Of a DNA stretch of 64,000 bases, positions 20,256 through 29,737 are shown one piece after another (positions within the stretch are counted from its first letter, which is position 1; each line of letters opens with the position of its first letter). Made by a program: the position numbers and the translations under genes. This DNA comes from an uncultured Pelagibacteraceae bacterium. Lineage in GTDB: Bacteria > Pseudomonadota > Alphaproteobacteria > Pelagibacterales > Pelagibacteraceae. The notes beneath the pieces were generated by a model. It was not told the origin of the DNA. It saw only the letters and a program-made list of their open reading frames with translations, and did not search any database. The stretch is taken from contig CACDUV010000001.1 of the NCBI GenBank assembly GCA_902556065.1, forward strand, positions 94,534 through 158,533, written 5' to 3'.

Positions 20256-21383
20256 ATGTACAATTCAGTAATAGTTGGTTACTCCAGGTCCCCTTTTGCA
20301 ATGGCAAATAAAGGGAAATTAATAGATGTAAAACCAGTTTATTTACTAGCTGAAGTAATTAGAAACCTTGTTTCACAATCAAAGATTAATCCAAAAGAAA
20401 TTGATGATGTTGTTATAGGATGTGCTTTTCAGGTTGGTGAGCAGTGTTTTAATATTGGAAGATTAGTAACTTTTTTATCAGACTTAGATATGAGAGTTCC
20501 AGGTATGTCCGTAGATAGATGGTGTGGATCCTCTATGGAAGCAATTCATATTGCTGCTGGAAAAATAGCAATGGGATCAGGTAAGATATTTATTTGTGGA
20601 GGGGTAGAAAGTATGACAAGAGTAAGAACTGGATTTGACCCTTTGCCTTATCCTTATTCGGATGAAGAAAAACAAAATCCACATTTATATTTATCAATGG
20701 GAATTACTGCAGAGAATGTTGCAAAAAAATATAATATTTCAAGAACAGAGCAACAAAAGTTCTCTTTAGAAAGTCATAGAAAAGCAAATGAAGCACAACA
20801 AAAAGAAAAATTTATAAGCGAGATTACCAAGATAGGTGATTGTCAAACAGATGAAAATATTAGACCTAATAGTACAATGGAAAAATTAGATAATTTAAAG
20901 TTAGCATTTGATCAGAATGGAACTGTAACAGCCGCAACTGCCTCTCCCCTAACTGATGGCGCCGCTGTAACTTTAATATGTGAAGAAAATTTTGCTAAAG
21001 AGAATGGTTTGGAAATTTTTGGAAGAATAAAATCTACAGCTGTTGAGGGATGTGATCCAAATTATATGGGATTAGGTCCAATTTCAGCTACCAAAAAAGC
21101 TTTGGAAAGAGCTAAACTTTCAATGAAAGATATTGATATTGTGGAACTAAATGAAGCCTTCGCATCTCAATCACTTGCTTGTATCAAGGATTTAGAAATA
21201 GACATTAAAAAAGTAAATCTAGACGGTGGTGCAATTGCTTTGGGACATCCTTTAGGTGCAACAGGTGCGAGGATAACAGGAAAAGCTGCACAACTTTTAA
21301 AAAGAGAAAATAAAAAATACGCTCTTGCTACTCAATGTATTGGTTTGGGAATGGGAATTGCAACAATAATTGAAGCAGTTTAA
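20256..21383 (+). CDS. Acetyl-CoA acyltransferase / thiolase
   Basis: VDRWCGSSMEAIHIAA, GGVESMTR, NEAFASQ, GGAIALGHPLGATGAR, QCIGLGMG. Confidence 0.93.
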   Translation: MYNSVIVGYSRSPFAMANKGKLIDVKPVYLLAEVIRNLVSQSKINPKEIDDVVIGCAFQVGEQCFNIGRLVTFLSDLDMRVPGMSVDRWCGSSMEAIHIAAGKIAMGSGKIFICGGVESMTRVRTGFDPLPYPYSDEEKQNPHLYLSMGITAENVAKKYNISRTEQQKFSLESHRKANEAQQKEKFISEITKIGDCQTDENIRPNSTMEKLDNLKLAFDQNGTVTAATASPLTDGAAVTLICEENFAKENGLEIFGRIKSTAVEGCDPNYMGLGPISATKKALERAKLSMKDIDIVELNEAFASQSLACIKDLEIDIKKVNLDGGAIALGHPLGATGARITGKAAQLLKRENKKYALATQCIGLGMGIATIIEAV

Positions 21384-21385
21384 TT

Positions 21386-22240
21386 TTATCTATTAATTCC
21401 TCTTAATCTCTCAGATCTTCTTCTTAACAATTCTGCACTAATTAAGATTAAAGTTGAAAGAATAATTAAACATGTTGCAACAGCTAAAATTGTTGGACTT
21501 AACTGTTCTCTTAAACCAGTCCACATTTGTACTGGTATTGTAGTATTTTCTAAACCAGCAAGAAATAAAACTACAACTACTTCATCAAATGAAGTTACAA
21601 ATGCAAATAAACCTCCTGAAATTACTCCCGGTAATATTAAAGGAAGAGTAATTTTCATAAAAGTGTTCACTGGATTACTACCTAAGCTAGCTGCCGCTCT
21701 TGTTACACTATGATCAAATCCTGACAATGTTGCAGTTACGGTGATTACAACAAATGGCGTTCCAAGAATTATATGAGCAAAAACTATTCCTGTATGCGTT
21801 GCTGCTAAACCTACTTTTGCCATGAAAAAGAATATTGCAACACCTGAAATAATTAATGGAACAATCATTGGAGAAATAAGAGTGGCCATTATAATTCCTT
21901 TATAAGGCATGTGCCTACTACTCAAACCTAGTGCAGCCAATGTCCCTAGTATTATAGACCCTATTGTTGCAAATATTGCGATTATAAAACTATTTTTCGC
22001 GGCTAATCCCCATGGGTTTTTGGTTCCATAGACCATATCCTTATACCATCTTAGAGAAAAGGCATCAGGGTCAAGATTTTTCATCCCCTCAGAAAATACT
22101 AAAAATTCTTCAGCATTAAATGATAATGGAAATATTACGAATAAAGGGGCAACTAAAAAGAAAAACACAAAAGCACAAATAGCTAAATAAACATAATGCC
22201 AAATTCTATAACGAGTTTCTGTATAACTTGGTAATGCCAT
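21386..22240 (-). CDS. ABC transporter permease, PotC-like
   Basis: EAA-loop AAASLGSNPVNTFMKITLPLILPGVISG; 284 aa multi-TM. Confidence 0.85.
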   Translation of the reverse strand: MALPSYTETRYRIWHYVYLAICAFVFFFLVAPLFVIFPLSFNAEEFLVFSEGMKNLDPDAFSLRWYKDMVYGTKNPWGLAAKNSFIIAIFATIGSIILGTLAALGLSSRHMPYKGIIMATLISPMIVPLIISGVAIFFFMAKVGLAATHTGIVFAHIILGTPFVVITVTATLSGFDHSVTRAAASLGSNPVNTFMKITLPLILPGVISGGLFAFVTSFDEVVVVLFLAGLENTTIPVQMWTGLREQLSPTILAVATCLIILSTLILISAELLRRRSERLRGINR

Positions 22241-22242
22241 CT

Positions 22243-23505
22243 TTATCCTAATTTAATATTATCTACTCCAACAAGTTTATTATAAATCCAATAAATAACT
22301 AAAACTCCAGTTAACAACATCAATCCCATTGCAGACGCAAAACTCCAATCTAGAGTTGTTTTCATATGATATGCAATCTGGTTACTAATTAATGTTCCAG
22401 ACGCACCCCCTACAAGTGCCGGTGTAATGTAATACCCAATCGCTAAAATAAATACTAACAAACATCCTGCTCCAATACCTGGGATAGTTAATGGGAAATA
22501 TACTTTCCAAAATGCAACGAAAGGAGTTCCTCCTAAAGATTTTCCTGCTCTCATTAAACTAGGAGAGATTGTTTTCATCACACTATAAAGAGGAAGAACC
22601 ATGAAAGGTAATAATATTTGTGTCATCGCCACGTAGGTTCCAACTTTATTGTACATCATTTCAGGCCTGCTATCGTCTGCAACTAATCCTATCATAACAA
22701 AGAAATCATTAACTACCCCTTGTTGTTGTAATAAAATCATCCAACTTGCAGTTCTAACCAAAAGTGAAGTCCAAAATGGAAGGAGAACACAAATCATTAA
22801 TAGATTTGAATATTTCATTGGTAATGTAGCCAATAAATGAGCTATGGGATATCCCATTAAAAAACAGAATACTGTTACAAAAAAAGCAATTTCAAGCGTT
22901 CTTAACCACAAAATTCTATGAATTCTTCTATCTTCATCTACTTGAGTAATACTTCCATCAGCAGCATAATACATGTCCATACCTTTTAGATATTTAGCTA
23001 ATGTGTAAGGCGGTGCTGTTCTTTTTATAGCCTGCCAATACTCAACTTTACCCCAATTTTTATGCACCTTAATCATCTGTTCTTTGATGCTAGCGCTTTC
23101 GTCTATCTTCTTTCTTTTAATATTTCTAAACAATCTTTTAGTTGTTGAATTAAAACCATTTTTTTCTTTATTTAATCTTTGTCCAAGTTTTCCATGTTCT
23201 TGGTTCTCGACAAGAACTTTGTAGTCATAATAAAAAGCAGAAAAAATTTCTTTGGGTGGTAATTCCTGTCCATCCCAACTTTCCATTTTCTTAAATGTTT
23301 TAGGTAGCATATTTGTAATCATTTTGTCATCAATACTTCTCGTAAACATTTCTCCAATTGGAAATATATAAGTGATGACTAGAAATAATAATAAAGGAGC
23401 CACTAGAAGAAAGGCTTTAATTTTATTCTTCCGTTCAGCTTTTTTCAAACTGACTTCTAATGGTATTCCGTCAGTTGTTAAAATTTGTTTTACTTCAGAG
23501 CTCAT
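22243..23505 (-). CDS. ABC transporter permease, PotB-like with large insertion
   Basis: EAA-loop AGKSLGGTPFVAFWKVYFPLTIPGIGAG; 420 aa. Confidence 0.83.
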   Translation of the reverse strand: MSSEVKQILTTDGIPLEVSLKKAERKNKIKAFLLVAPLLLFLVITYIFPIGEMFTRSIDDKMITNMLPKTFKKMESWDGQELPPKEIFSAFYYDYKVLVENQEHGKLGQRLNKEKNGFNSTTKRLFRNIKRKKIDESASIKEQMIKVHKNWGKVEYWQAIKRTAPPYTLAKYLKGMDMYYAADGSITQVDEDRRIHRILWLRTLEIAFFVTVFCFLMGYPIAHLLATLPMKYSNLLMICVLLPFWTSLLVRTASWMILLQQQGVVNDFFVMIGLVADDSRPEMMYNKVGTYVAMTQILLPFMVLPLYSVMKTISPSLMRAGKSLGGTPFVAFWKVYFPLTIPGIGAGCLLVFILAIGYYITPALVGGASGTLISNQIAYHMKTTLDWSFASAMGLMLLTGVLVIYWIYNKLVGVDNIKLG

Positions 23506-23512
23506 AAAAAAA

Positions 23513-23539
23513 TAGGGCGGTTATTAAATAACCGCCCTA
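23513..23539 (-). terminator. Strong hairpin plus U-tract between SBP and permease genes (terminator/attenuator)
   Basis: TAGGGCGGTTAT-TAA-ATAACCGCCCTA, perfect 12-bp stem; T7 run on the minus strand immediately after. Confidence 0.85.
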
Positions 23540-23574
23540 AATATATTATATAAATTCAGTGATTAAAACTGAAA

Positions 23575-24693
23575 TTATAGGCCTGCTTTAAAAGCTTCCC
23601 ACTTCTCACCAATCTCTGTTCCGTAGTCAGCCCAGAAGAATGGGTCTACTAAGAAATAGTTTTTAGTGTTAGCAGGAGCAGTTGGCATTTGAGGCATCAT
23701 TACTGTTTTACCATCTTTGTACCATGGCTCACCAGCAGTGATTACATCAAGAGAAGATTTTCTGTATGGTGCATAAGCAATATACTTCGCACTACCAGCT
23801 AACATCTCAGTGTTAGTCATCATAGCTAAAGCTTTTTTAGCATCTGCTTCGTTTGGTCCACCTTTAACTAAAGCAAAGTATTCGTAGTCAAGACCTTGAC
23901 CATCCCATACTTGTTTGATTGGAGCACCTTCACCAATTTCAGCATTGAAGAATCTTCCGTTCCAACCAGTTGCCATAACAACTTCACCAGCAACTAATAA
24001 TTCAGGTGGTTGAGCACCTGCAGACCAGAATACACATCCACCATTTGGATCTGTACATAGTTCTCTAATTTTATTTAATGCTCTGTCGATTCCACCGTCT
24101 TCTAAAAGTTTTCTGTAAACTCTAGTTCCGCCGTCACCTAACTTCACACCATCCGCAGCTAAAGCAATTTCTAAATTAGTTAAAGCACTAGTATAGATTG
24201 CTCTTTTTCCTGGGAATTTTTTAGTGTTAAAGAAATCCTTAATTTTTGTAGGCTCTTTACCACCAAATGCTCTTGTGTCAAAAGCATAGTTCCAAGAATA
24301 CAAGATGTTACCTACAGCACATTCACTAGGCATTGGTGCAAAGAAATCTTCACTTGCAGGAGTTCCATCTGGTGCAGCTGGGAAGTCTTTGTCAAAATCA
24401 AATTTAACAAATAAACCCTCATCACATCCGTTAATTGTATCGAATGCGAATAAGTCAATGATATCCCAAGTGATAGCACCCGCTTCTTTTTGCGCTTTAA
24501 TTTCTGATAAACCACCAGAGTAATCAACCCAGTTGATTTCTACTCCAAGTGCTTTAGCAGTTGGATCACCATACCCTAACTTCTGAGACTCTGTATAAGC
24601 TCCACCCCAAGATGCAACCGTTACTGCAAATGCTGATGAAGTTATAGATAGAGCAAAAGAAAGAGCTAGTAATAACTTACTTATTTTCTTCAT
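23575..24693 (-). CDS. ABC transporter substrate-binding protein, PotD-like
   Basis: Signal peptide; ASWGGAYTESQ...; permease and ATPase neighbours. Confidence 0.88.
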   Translation of the reverse strand: MKKISKLLLALSFALSITSSAFAVTVASWGGAYTESQKLGYGDPTAKALGVEINWVDYSGGLSEIKAQKEAGAITWDIIDLFAFDTINGCDEGLFVKFDFDKDFPAAPDGTPASEDFFAPMPSECAVGNILYSWNYAFDTRAFGGKEPTKIKDFFNTKKFPGKRAIYTSALTNLEIALAADGVKLGDGGTRVYRKLLEDGGIDRALNKIRELCTDPNGGCVFWSAGAQPPELLVAGEVVMATGWNGRFFNAEIGEGAPIKQVWDGQGLDYEYFALVKGGPNEADAKKALAMMTNTEMLAGSAKYIAYAPYRKSSLDVITAGEPWYKDGKTVMMPQMPTAPANTKNYFLVDPFFWADYGTEIGEKWEAFKAGL

Positions 24694-24801
24694 TATTCCT
24701 CCGTTTAAACGTTGATATAAATTAATTTATATAAACAAAAGTACAACAAATAGACCAACTTAAGTCAACAGCTCTTTTTTGTCTTTACAATAATAATATA
24801 T

Positions 24802-25887
24802 TTATTTTGGGTCTAAAGCCCTAGCATCTAAGCTGTTCCATCCAATATTAATATCTTGACTTACTTTTAGCTCTAGATTGGACGTACTATTTGGAACTTT
24901 TAAAATAAATTCTGAGCTACCTAAAAGATTTAATCTCACTCTTGTATGGTCGCCATGATAGATAACTTCCTCTATCTTTCCAGTAAACATATTATCCATT
25001 TTATCTTTTGGATTTATTAGTGCCCTTTCGGGTCTTAATGAAACTGTAGTTTTTTCTCCTTTGGATTTAACTGAAATAGGATTGGCTAATATTTCTGAAT
25101 TCGCCAGCTTAACTTTACATTTATCTTTATCTATATCTATAACTTCTCCATTAAAAGTATTATTCTCACCAATAAATTCAGCGACAAACGAATTTACAGG
25201 TTTTTCATATAATTCAGCTGGATCTGATAATTGTTGAACTTTTCCATCATTGAAAACTGCAATTCTATTGGACATTGTCAAAGCTTCACTTTGATCGTGA
25301 GTTACATAAACAACTGTTACCCCAATGCTTTCATGAATATGTTTAATTTCATATTGCATACTTTCTCTCAAATTTTTATCTAGCGCTCCTAAAGGTTCGT
25401 CCATTAAAACAACTGCTGGGTCAAATACTAAAGCTCTTGCTACAGCAACCCTTTGTTGTTGACCACCTGAAAGTTGGGCTGGCATTCTAGTTTCAAATCC
25501 GTTTAATGAAACCATCGACAAAGCCTTATCAACTTTTTTATCAATTTCGTCTTTCTCAACTTTTCTTACTCTTAAAGGAAAAGCTAAGTTTTCATAAACA
25601 GTCATATGTGGGAATAATGCATAGTTTTGAAATACCATTCCAATTCCTCTTTTATGAGGAGGAATATTTGAAATTATATTTCCGTCTAATAATATCTCAC
25701 CATGAGTTGGTGTTTCAAATCCAGCCAACATCATTAAACATGTTGTCTTACCTGATCCAGATGGACCAAGCATGGTTATAAACTCGCCCTCAGCAATATC
25801 TAATTGAAGATCTTTGACGACAAGAACTTTACCGTCATAACTTTTATCTACTTTATCGAATTTAACGAATTCTGGATTTTTAGACAT
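24802..25887 (-). CDS. ABC transporter ATP-binding protein, PotA-like
   Basis: GPSGSGKTTCLMMLAGFE, LSGGQQQRVAVARAL, VVLMDEPLGALD, TOBE-like C-terminus. Confidence 0.93.
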   Translation of the reverse strand: MSKNPEFVKFDKVDKSYDGKVLVVKDLQLDIAEGEFITMLGPSGSGKTTCLMMLAGFETPTHGEILLDGNIISNIPPHKRGIGMVFQNYALFPHMTVYENLAFPLRVRKVEKDEIDKKVDKALSMVSLNGFETRMPAQLSGGQQQRVAVARALVFDPAVVLMDEPLGALDKNLRESMQYEIKHIHESIGVTVVYVTHDQSEALTMSNRIAVFNDGKVQQLSDPAELYEKPVNSFVAEFIGENNTFNGEVIDIDKDKCKVKLANSEILANPISVKSKGEKTTVSLRPERALINPKDKMDNMFTGKIEEVIYHGDHTRVRLNLLGSSEFILKVPNSTSNLELKVSQDINIGWNSLDARALDPK

Positions 25888-25932
25888 AAAGGTGAATATA
25901 AAACATTTGTGTAAATAGATTTCAATAGCTAA

Positions 25933-27102
25933 TTAACTCTTAATATGAAGCTCTTTTGGAAAATTACAAAATAGTTCTGATCCATTTTCAGTAACTCTAA
26001 TTGCTTCAGATGCCTCAACACCCCAATCACCAAACTGCATCACTGCTATCATGTGAAAACAAACATTGGGCTTAAGCACTGTCATATCTCCTTTATATAT
26101 ATTAAGAGTATGCTCACCCCAGTCAGGAGGATATCCAATTCCAATCGAATAACCTGTTCTAGATTTTTTTTCTATTCCATATTTATCTAAAATTTTCCAA
26201 AAAGATTGAGCAACATCATCTGCGGTATTTCCAGGTTTGATTGCACTAATTCCAGCATTTAGTGCCTCGATGGTTTTGTTCATTGTGTCAATTTTTAGCT
26301 GATTAGGTTTTCCAAGAAGAACTGTTCTGGCCATTGGAGCATGATACCTCTTATAAACTCCAGATAGTTCAATAATTGTAGCCTCTCCTTCGACAAATTT
26401 TTCTTGAGTTGCTGTTAAATGTGAAGCTGAGGTTCCTTTTCCTGTTGGTAGTAAAGTTGCTATACTAGAATACTCACCACCATATTCCTCTGTACCATAA
26501 AATAATGTTTTTTGAATTTCACCTACAGCATCACATTGTCTAACACCTGGTTTAATTACTTCCATTGCAGTTTTCATTCCTTTTTCAGATATTTTTGCAG
26601 CAGATTTCATAAAACCAATCTCAGCATCAGATTTAACCAATCTTGCCCAATTAACCAAACGATCACTATCCTTTATTTGTGCGTTTGGTAATCCCTGTTT
26701 AATTTTTTCATAACAGAAGGCGGTAAAATAATGGGCATCCATTTCAACTCCTATATTTAGTTTATCCCACTTACGCTCTTTAATGATTTCAACTAAATAA
26801 TCATAAGGATGTTTTGGCCATGTATGAATGTAATTTTCATCGTAAACAATAATATTTTCGTTTTTTAAGTAAGTTGTTATATACGCGCCTCCAGCATCCT
26901 GTGCTCTTACAAAACATAAAGGCTCATCAGCATTTACATGAACAATAGCACATTGAGCATAATAGAAAGACCACGCATCATAGCCTGTTAAATAATTCAT
27001 ATTATTTGTATCATGTGAAATTAAAAGTTCGATGCCTTTTTCCTGCATCATTTTCTGAACTTTTTTTAACCTTTGTCTATATTCTTCTTTACTAAATGAC
27101 AT
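25933..27102 (-). CDS. M24 family hydrolase, ectoine-hydrolase (DoeA)/creatinase-like
   Basis: M24 fold (MNYLTGYDAWSFYYAQC...ELSGVYKRYHAPMARTVLLG...VEASEAIRVTENG), metalloprotease metal ligands not conserved. Confidence 0.72.
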   Translation of the reverse strand: MSFSKEEYRQRLKKVQKMMQEKGIELLISHDTNNMNYLTGYDAWSFYYAQCAIVHVNADEPLCFVRAQDAGGAYITTYLKNENIIVYDENYIHTWPKHPYDYLVEIIKERKWDKLNIGVEMDAHYFTAFCYEKIKQGLPNAQIKDSDRLVNWARLVKSDAEIGFMKSAAKISEKGMKTAMEVIKPGVRQCDAVGEIQKTLFYGTEEYGGEYSSIATLLPTGKGTSASHLTATQEKFVEGEATIIELSGVYKRYHAPMARTVLLGKPNQLKIDTMNKTIEALNAGISAIKPGNTADDVAQSFWKILDKYGIEKKSRTGYSIGIGYPPDWGEHTLNIYKGDMTVLKPNVCFHMIAVMQFGDWGVEASEAIRVTENGSELFCNFPKELHIKS

Positions 27103-27848
27103 TAATTTACTTGGAATAATTTTCCAAACCCTTCAACTGAATTATTTTTTTTTATTTTTACAAGGGTATCCCAAATTAACGCCTGATTGCTAGATAAAAC
27201 TGTCGTATTTAATTTTTTTTCTAATTTATCAATAATTTCTAGAACTGGTAAAGCTGTGCATGAAACAAATAAAGCATCAGCTCCATTCAAATCTATTTTT
27301 GATAATACTTCATACAAATAATCTTGATCAACTTTTCCAATGTCATAATCATCTTGAATATCAAAATAAGAATTTGATGTAACTTCAAAACCTTCACTTT
27401 TAAAATAATCTAAAACATCGTCATTTAATTTTTTGCTATAAGGGGTAAATATTGAAACTTTCTTAATATTTAATTTTTTTAATGCTTTAATAGCAGCAGT
27501 GCTTGGTGTTGATACATCTGCCATTGGTTTAGCAACTTTAACTTTTTCTTCAATTGAGTCATGACCAGCAGCAATAGTTCCTGATGTGCATCCATAAACT
27601 ACACAATCCAAGTCTTGATCAGGTAAAATATCTTTTGTAACGTCAGTGATTTTATTAGACATTTTAATCAAGTTTTCTTTCGTGAGAGGGTTGTAACACT
27701 CAATACGATTAACGAAGAAATCGATTTTCTTATTTTTAATCACATTTATAAAATCTTTTTCAATCATAAAATCACTAGCAAGAGCAATTAAACCAACTCT
27801 AGGGTTAGCTTGGCCGATAAACTTAGGATCTATTTTTGTTGAATTCAT
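27102..27848 (-). CDS. Asp/Glu racemase / maleate isomerase superfamily, EutA-like
   Basis: Catalytic Cys pair in VVYGCTSGTIAAG and ALFVSCTALPVLE. Confidence 0.72.
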   Translation of the reverse strand: MNSTKIDPKFIGQANPRVGLIALASDFMIEKDFINVIKNKKIDFFVNRIECYNPLTKENLIKMSNKITDVTKDILPDQDLDCVVYGCTSGTIAAGHDSIEEKVKVAKPMADVSTPSTAAIKALKKLNIKKVSIFTPYSKKLNDDVLDYFKSEGFEVTSNSYFDIQDDYDIGKVDQDYLYEVLSKIDLNGADALFVSCTALPVLEIIDKLEKKLNTTVLSSNQALIWDTLVKIKKNNSVEGFGKLFQVN

Positions 27849-27905
27849 AAATTAAAAAGTGAATATATCATAAGTTCTTTAATAATCATTAATATTAAAA
27901 TAGGC

Positions 27906-28778
27906 ATGAATATAAAAGATACTTTCGTAGCATCCCTTGTGCCTATTTTTTTAGGGTTCGGTTTTGTAATTGCTAAACCAGCATTTGAATCTTTTCCTCC
28001 TGTTCTTTTAATGGGTATCAGATTTACATTTGCTGCATCATTATTAATTTGGTGGTTTCCAATTCCAAAAGGATATTTGAAAAGAATATTTGTTGCGTCA
28101 TTAGTGGCTAATTCGTTGCAATATAGTATTACATATACTGGTTTAGATTTAATTGATGCATCTTCTGCAGTTCTTTTGGTTCAGATGGAAGTTCCGTTTG
28201 GAGTTATTTTTGCTTACTTCATGCTTAAAGAAAAACCAACTATTAGAGCATTGATTGGTATAGCGATCGCTTTTGTTGGTGTTTATATTTTAACTGGATC
28301 TCCTAACTTGGATGGAAAATTTATTGGAATTGGTCTTACAATTTTAGGATCTGCTATATGGGCTCTTGGACAAGTTATGGTTAAACCTTTAAGTAAAGAA
28401 ATAAATCCTTTAGCTTTAGTTGCATGGTTAGCATTATTCTCTGGACCAATTTTAATAATGCTTTCTGCAATAATTGATGGAAATACAATTAATTATTTAA
28501 CAAATGCAAAAATTGATCACTGGATCATTGCAATTTATATTGGTTTCATCATGCAACCAATTACTTATGGTTGTTTCTATTATGTTTTAAAAAACAATCC
28601 GCTTTATAAAGTGCTTCCTATCGTTACGATGGGTATACCCCCAACAGGATTATTGGCTGCAATTTTTCTTTTAGGTGAAAAACCAACACAAGAATTATTT
28701 ATAGGAGGTGCAATAATAATAGTAGGTGTAATTTTAATTGTATTTACAAAAAATAAAAAAGAAGAGGAAATAAAATGA
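27906..28778 (+). CDS. EamA/DMT family transporter
   Basis: 10-TM DMT pattern with internal repeat. Confidence 0.85.
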   Translation: MNIKDTFVASLVPIFLGFGFVIAKPAFESFPPVLLMGIRFTFAASLLIWWFPIPKGYLKRIFVASLVANSLQYSITYTGLDLIDASSAVLLVQMEVPFGVIFAYFMLKEKPTIRALIGIAIAFVGVYILTGSPNLDGKFIGIGLTILGSAIWALGQVMVKPLSKEINPLALVAWLALFSGPILIMLSAIIDGNTINYLTNAKIDHWIIAIYIGFIMQPITYGCFYYVLKNNPLYKVLPIVTMGIPPTGLLAAIFLLGEKPTQELFIGGAIIIVGVILIVFTKNKKEEEIK

Positions 28779-29716
28779 AAATAGGTTTTATTGGTTTAGG
28801 AAATGTGGGTGGTAAACTAGCTGGAAGCTTAATAAGAAATAATTTTGATGTTACTGTTAGAGAAATAGATGAAAGTTTAACAAATGAATTTAAAAAGCTA
28901 GGTGCTAAAATTGCAAAATCACCTAAAGAATTAGCAGAAAAATCAGATCTAATAATTACTTCTCTTCCTTCGCCTGAAGTTTCTGCAGAAGTTATGGAAA
29001 ATGAAGATGGAGTTCTAAATGGTTTGTCAGAAAATAAAATTTGGTTAGAAATGAGTACAACAGATGAAAATGAAGTTAAAAGACTTGGGAATAAAGTAAT
29101 ATCAAAAAAAGGTATCCCACTAGATGGTCCTGTAAGTGGTGGTTGTCATAGAGCTGCTACAGGTAATATTGCTATATTTGTAGGTGGAGAAAGAAAAGCT
29201 TTTGAAAAAATATTGCCTGCATTAACTGTAATGGGTAGAAAAGTTTTACATACTGGTGAATTAGGTAGTGCATCAGTTCTTAAAGTCATAACAAATTATC
29301 TTGCATCAGTTCATTTAGTAGCTTTAGGTGAAGCATGGACTGTTGCGAAAAAATCAAATTTAGATCTAACTAAAGCATTTAAAGGTATAGCAGTTTCATC
29401 TGGAAATTCTTTTGTACATGAAACAGAAAGTCAGGTTATTTTAAATGGCTCTTATAATATCAATTTCACAATGGATCTTGTTTTAAAAGATACTGGTTTA
29501 TTTGATAATCTGGCTAAGAAATTAAATGCTCCTTTAGAGATTTCTCCAAAGATAGTTGAGATATTTAAAGATGGACAAAAAAAATATGGTTCAAGAGCAT
29601 GGTCTTCCATGATTGTAAAAAGAATGGAGGATTTAAATAATATTAATTTTAGAGCTGAAGGTTTTCCTGATGAGCTTGTGGATAATGAGCCAGAAGAAAA
29701 AGGCTATGAAATTTAA
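28775..29716 (+). CDS. 3-hydroxyisobutyrate/6-phosphogluconate-type beta-hydroxyacid dehydrogenase
   Basis: MKIGFIGLGNVGGKLA, DGPVSGGCHRAATGNIAIFVGG, GSASVLKVITNYL. Confidence 0.88.
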   Translation: MKIGFIGLGNVGGKLAGSLIRNNFDVTVREIDESLTNEFKKLGAKIAKSPKELAEKSDLIITSLPSPEVSAEVMENEDGVLNGLSENKIWLEMSTTDENEVKRLGNKVISKKGIPLDGPVSGGCHRAATGNIAIFVGGERKAFEKILPALTVMGRKVLHTGELGSASVLKVITNYLASVHLVALGEAWTVAKKSNLDLTKAFKGIAVSSGNSFVHETESQVILNGSYNINFTMDLVLKDTGLFDNLAKKLNAPLEISPKIVEIFKDGQKKYGSRAWSSMIVKRMEDLNNINFRAEGFPDELVDNEPEEKGYEI

Positions 29717-29737
29717 TAAATATGCTAAGATTATTAA

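Noticed and set aside
24305-24527. 72- and 71-aa ORFs inside the PotD-like gene
   Set aside because: Alternate-frame shadows of a well-supported SBP
25933-27102. DddP-type DMSP lyase for the M24 protein
   Set aside because: DddP is a metal-dependent M24 enzyme; the ligands appear absent here, better fit to DoeA/creatinase type
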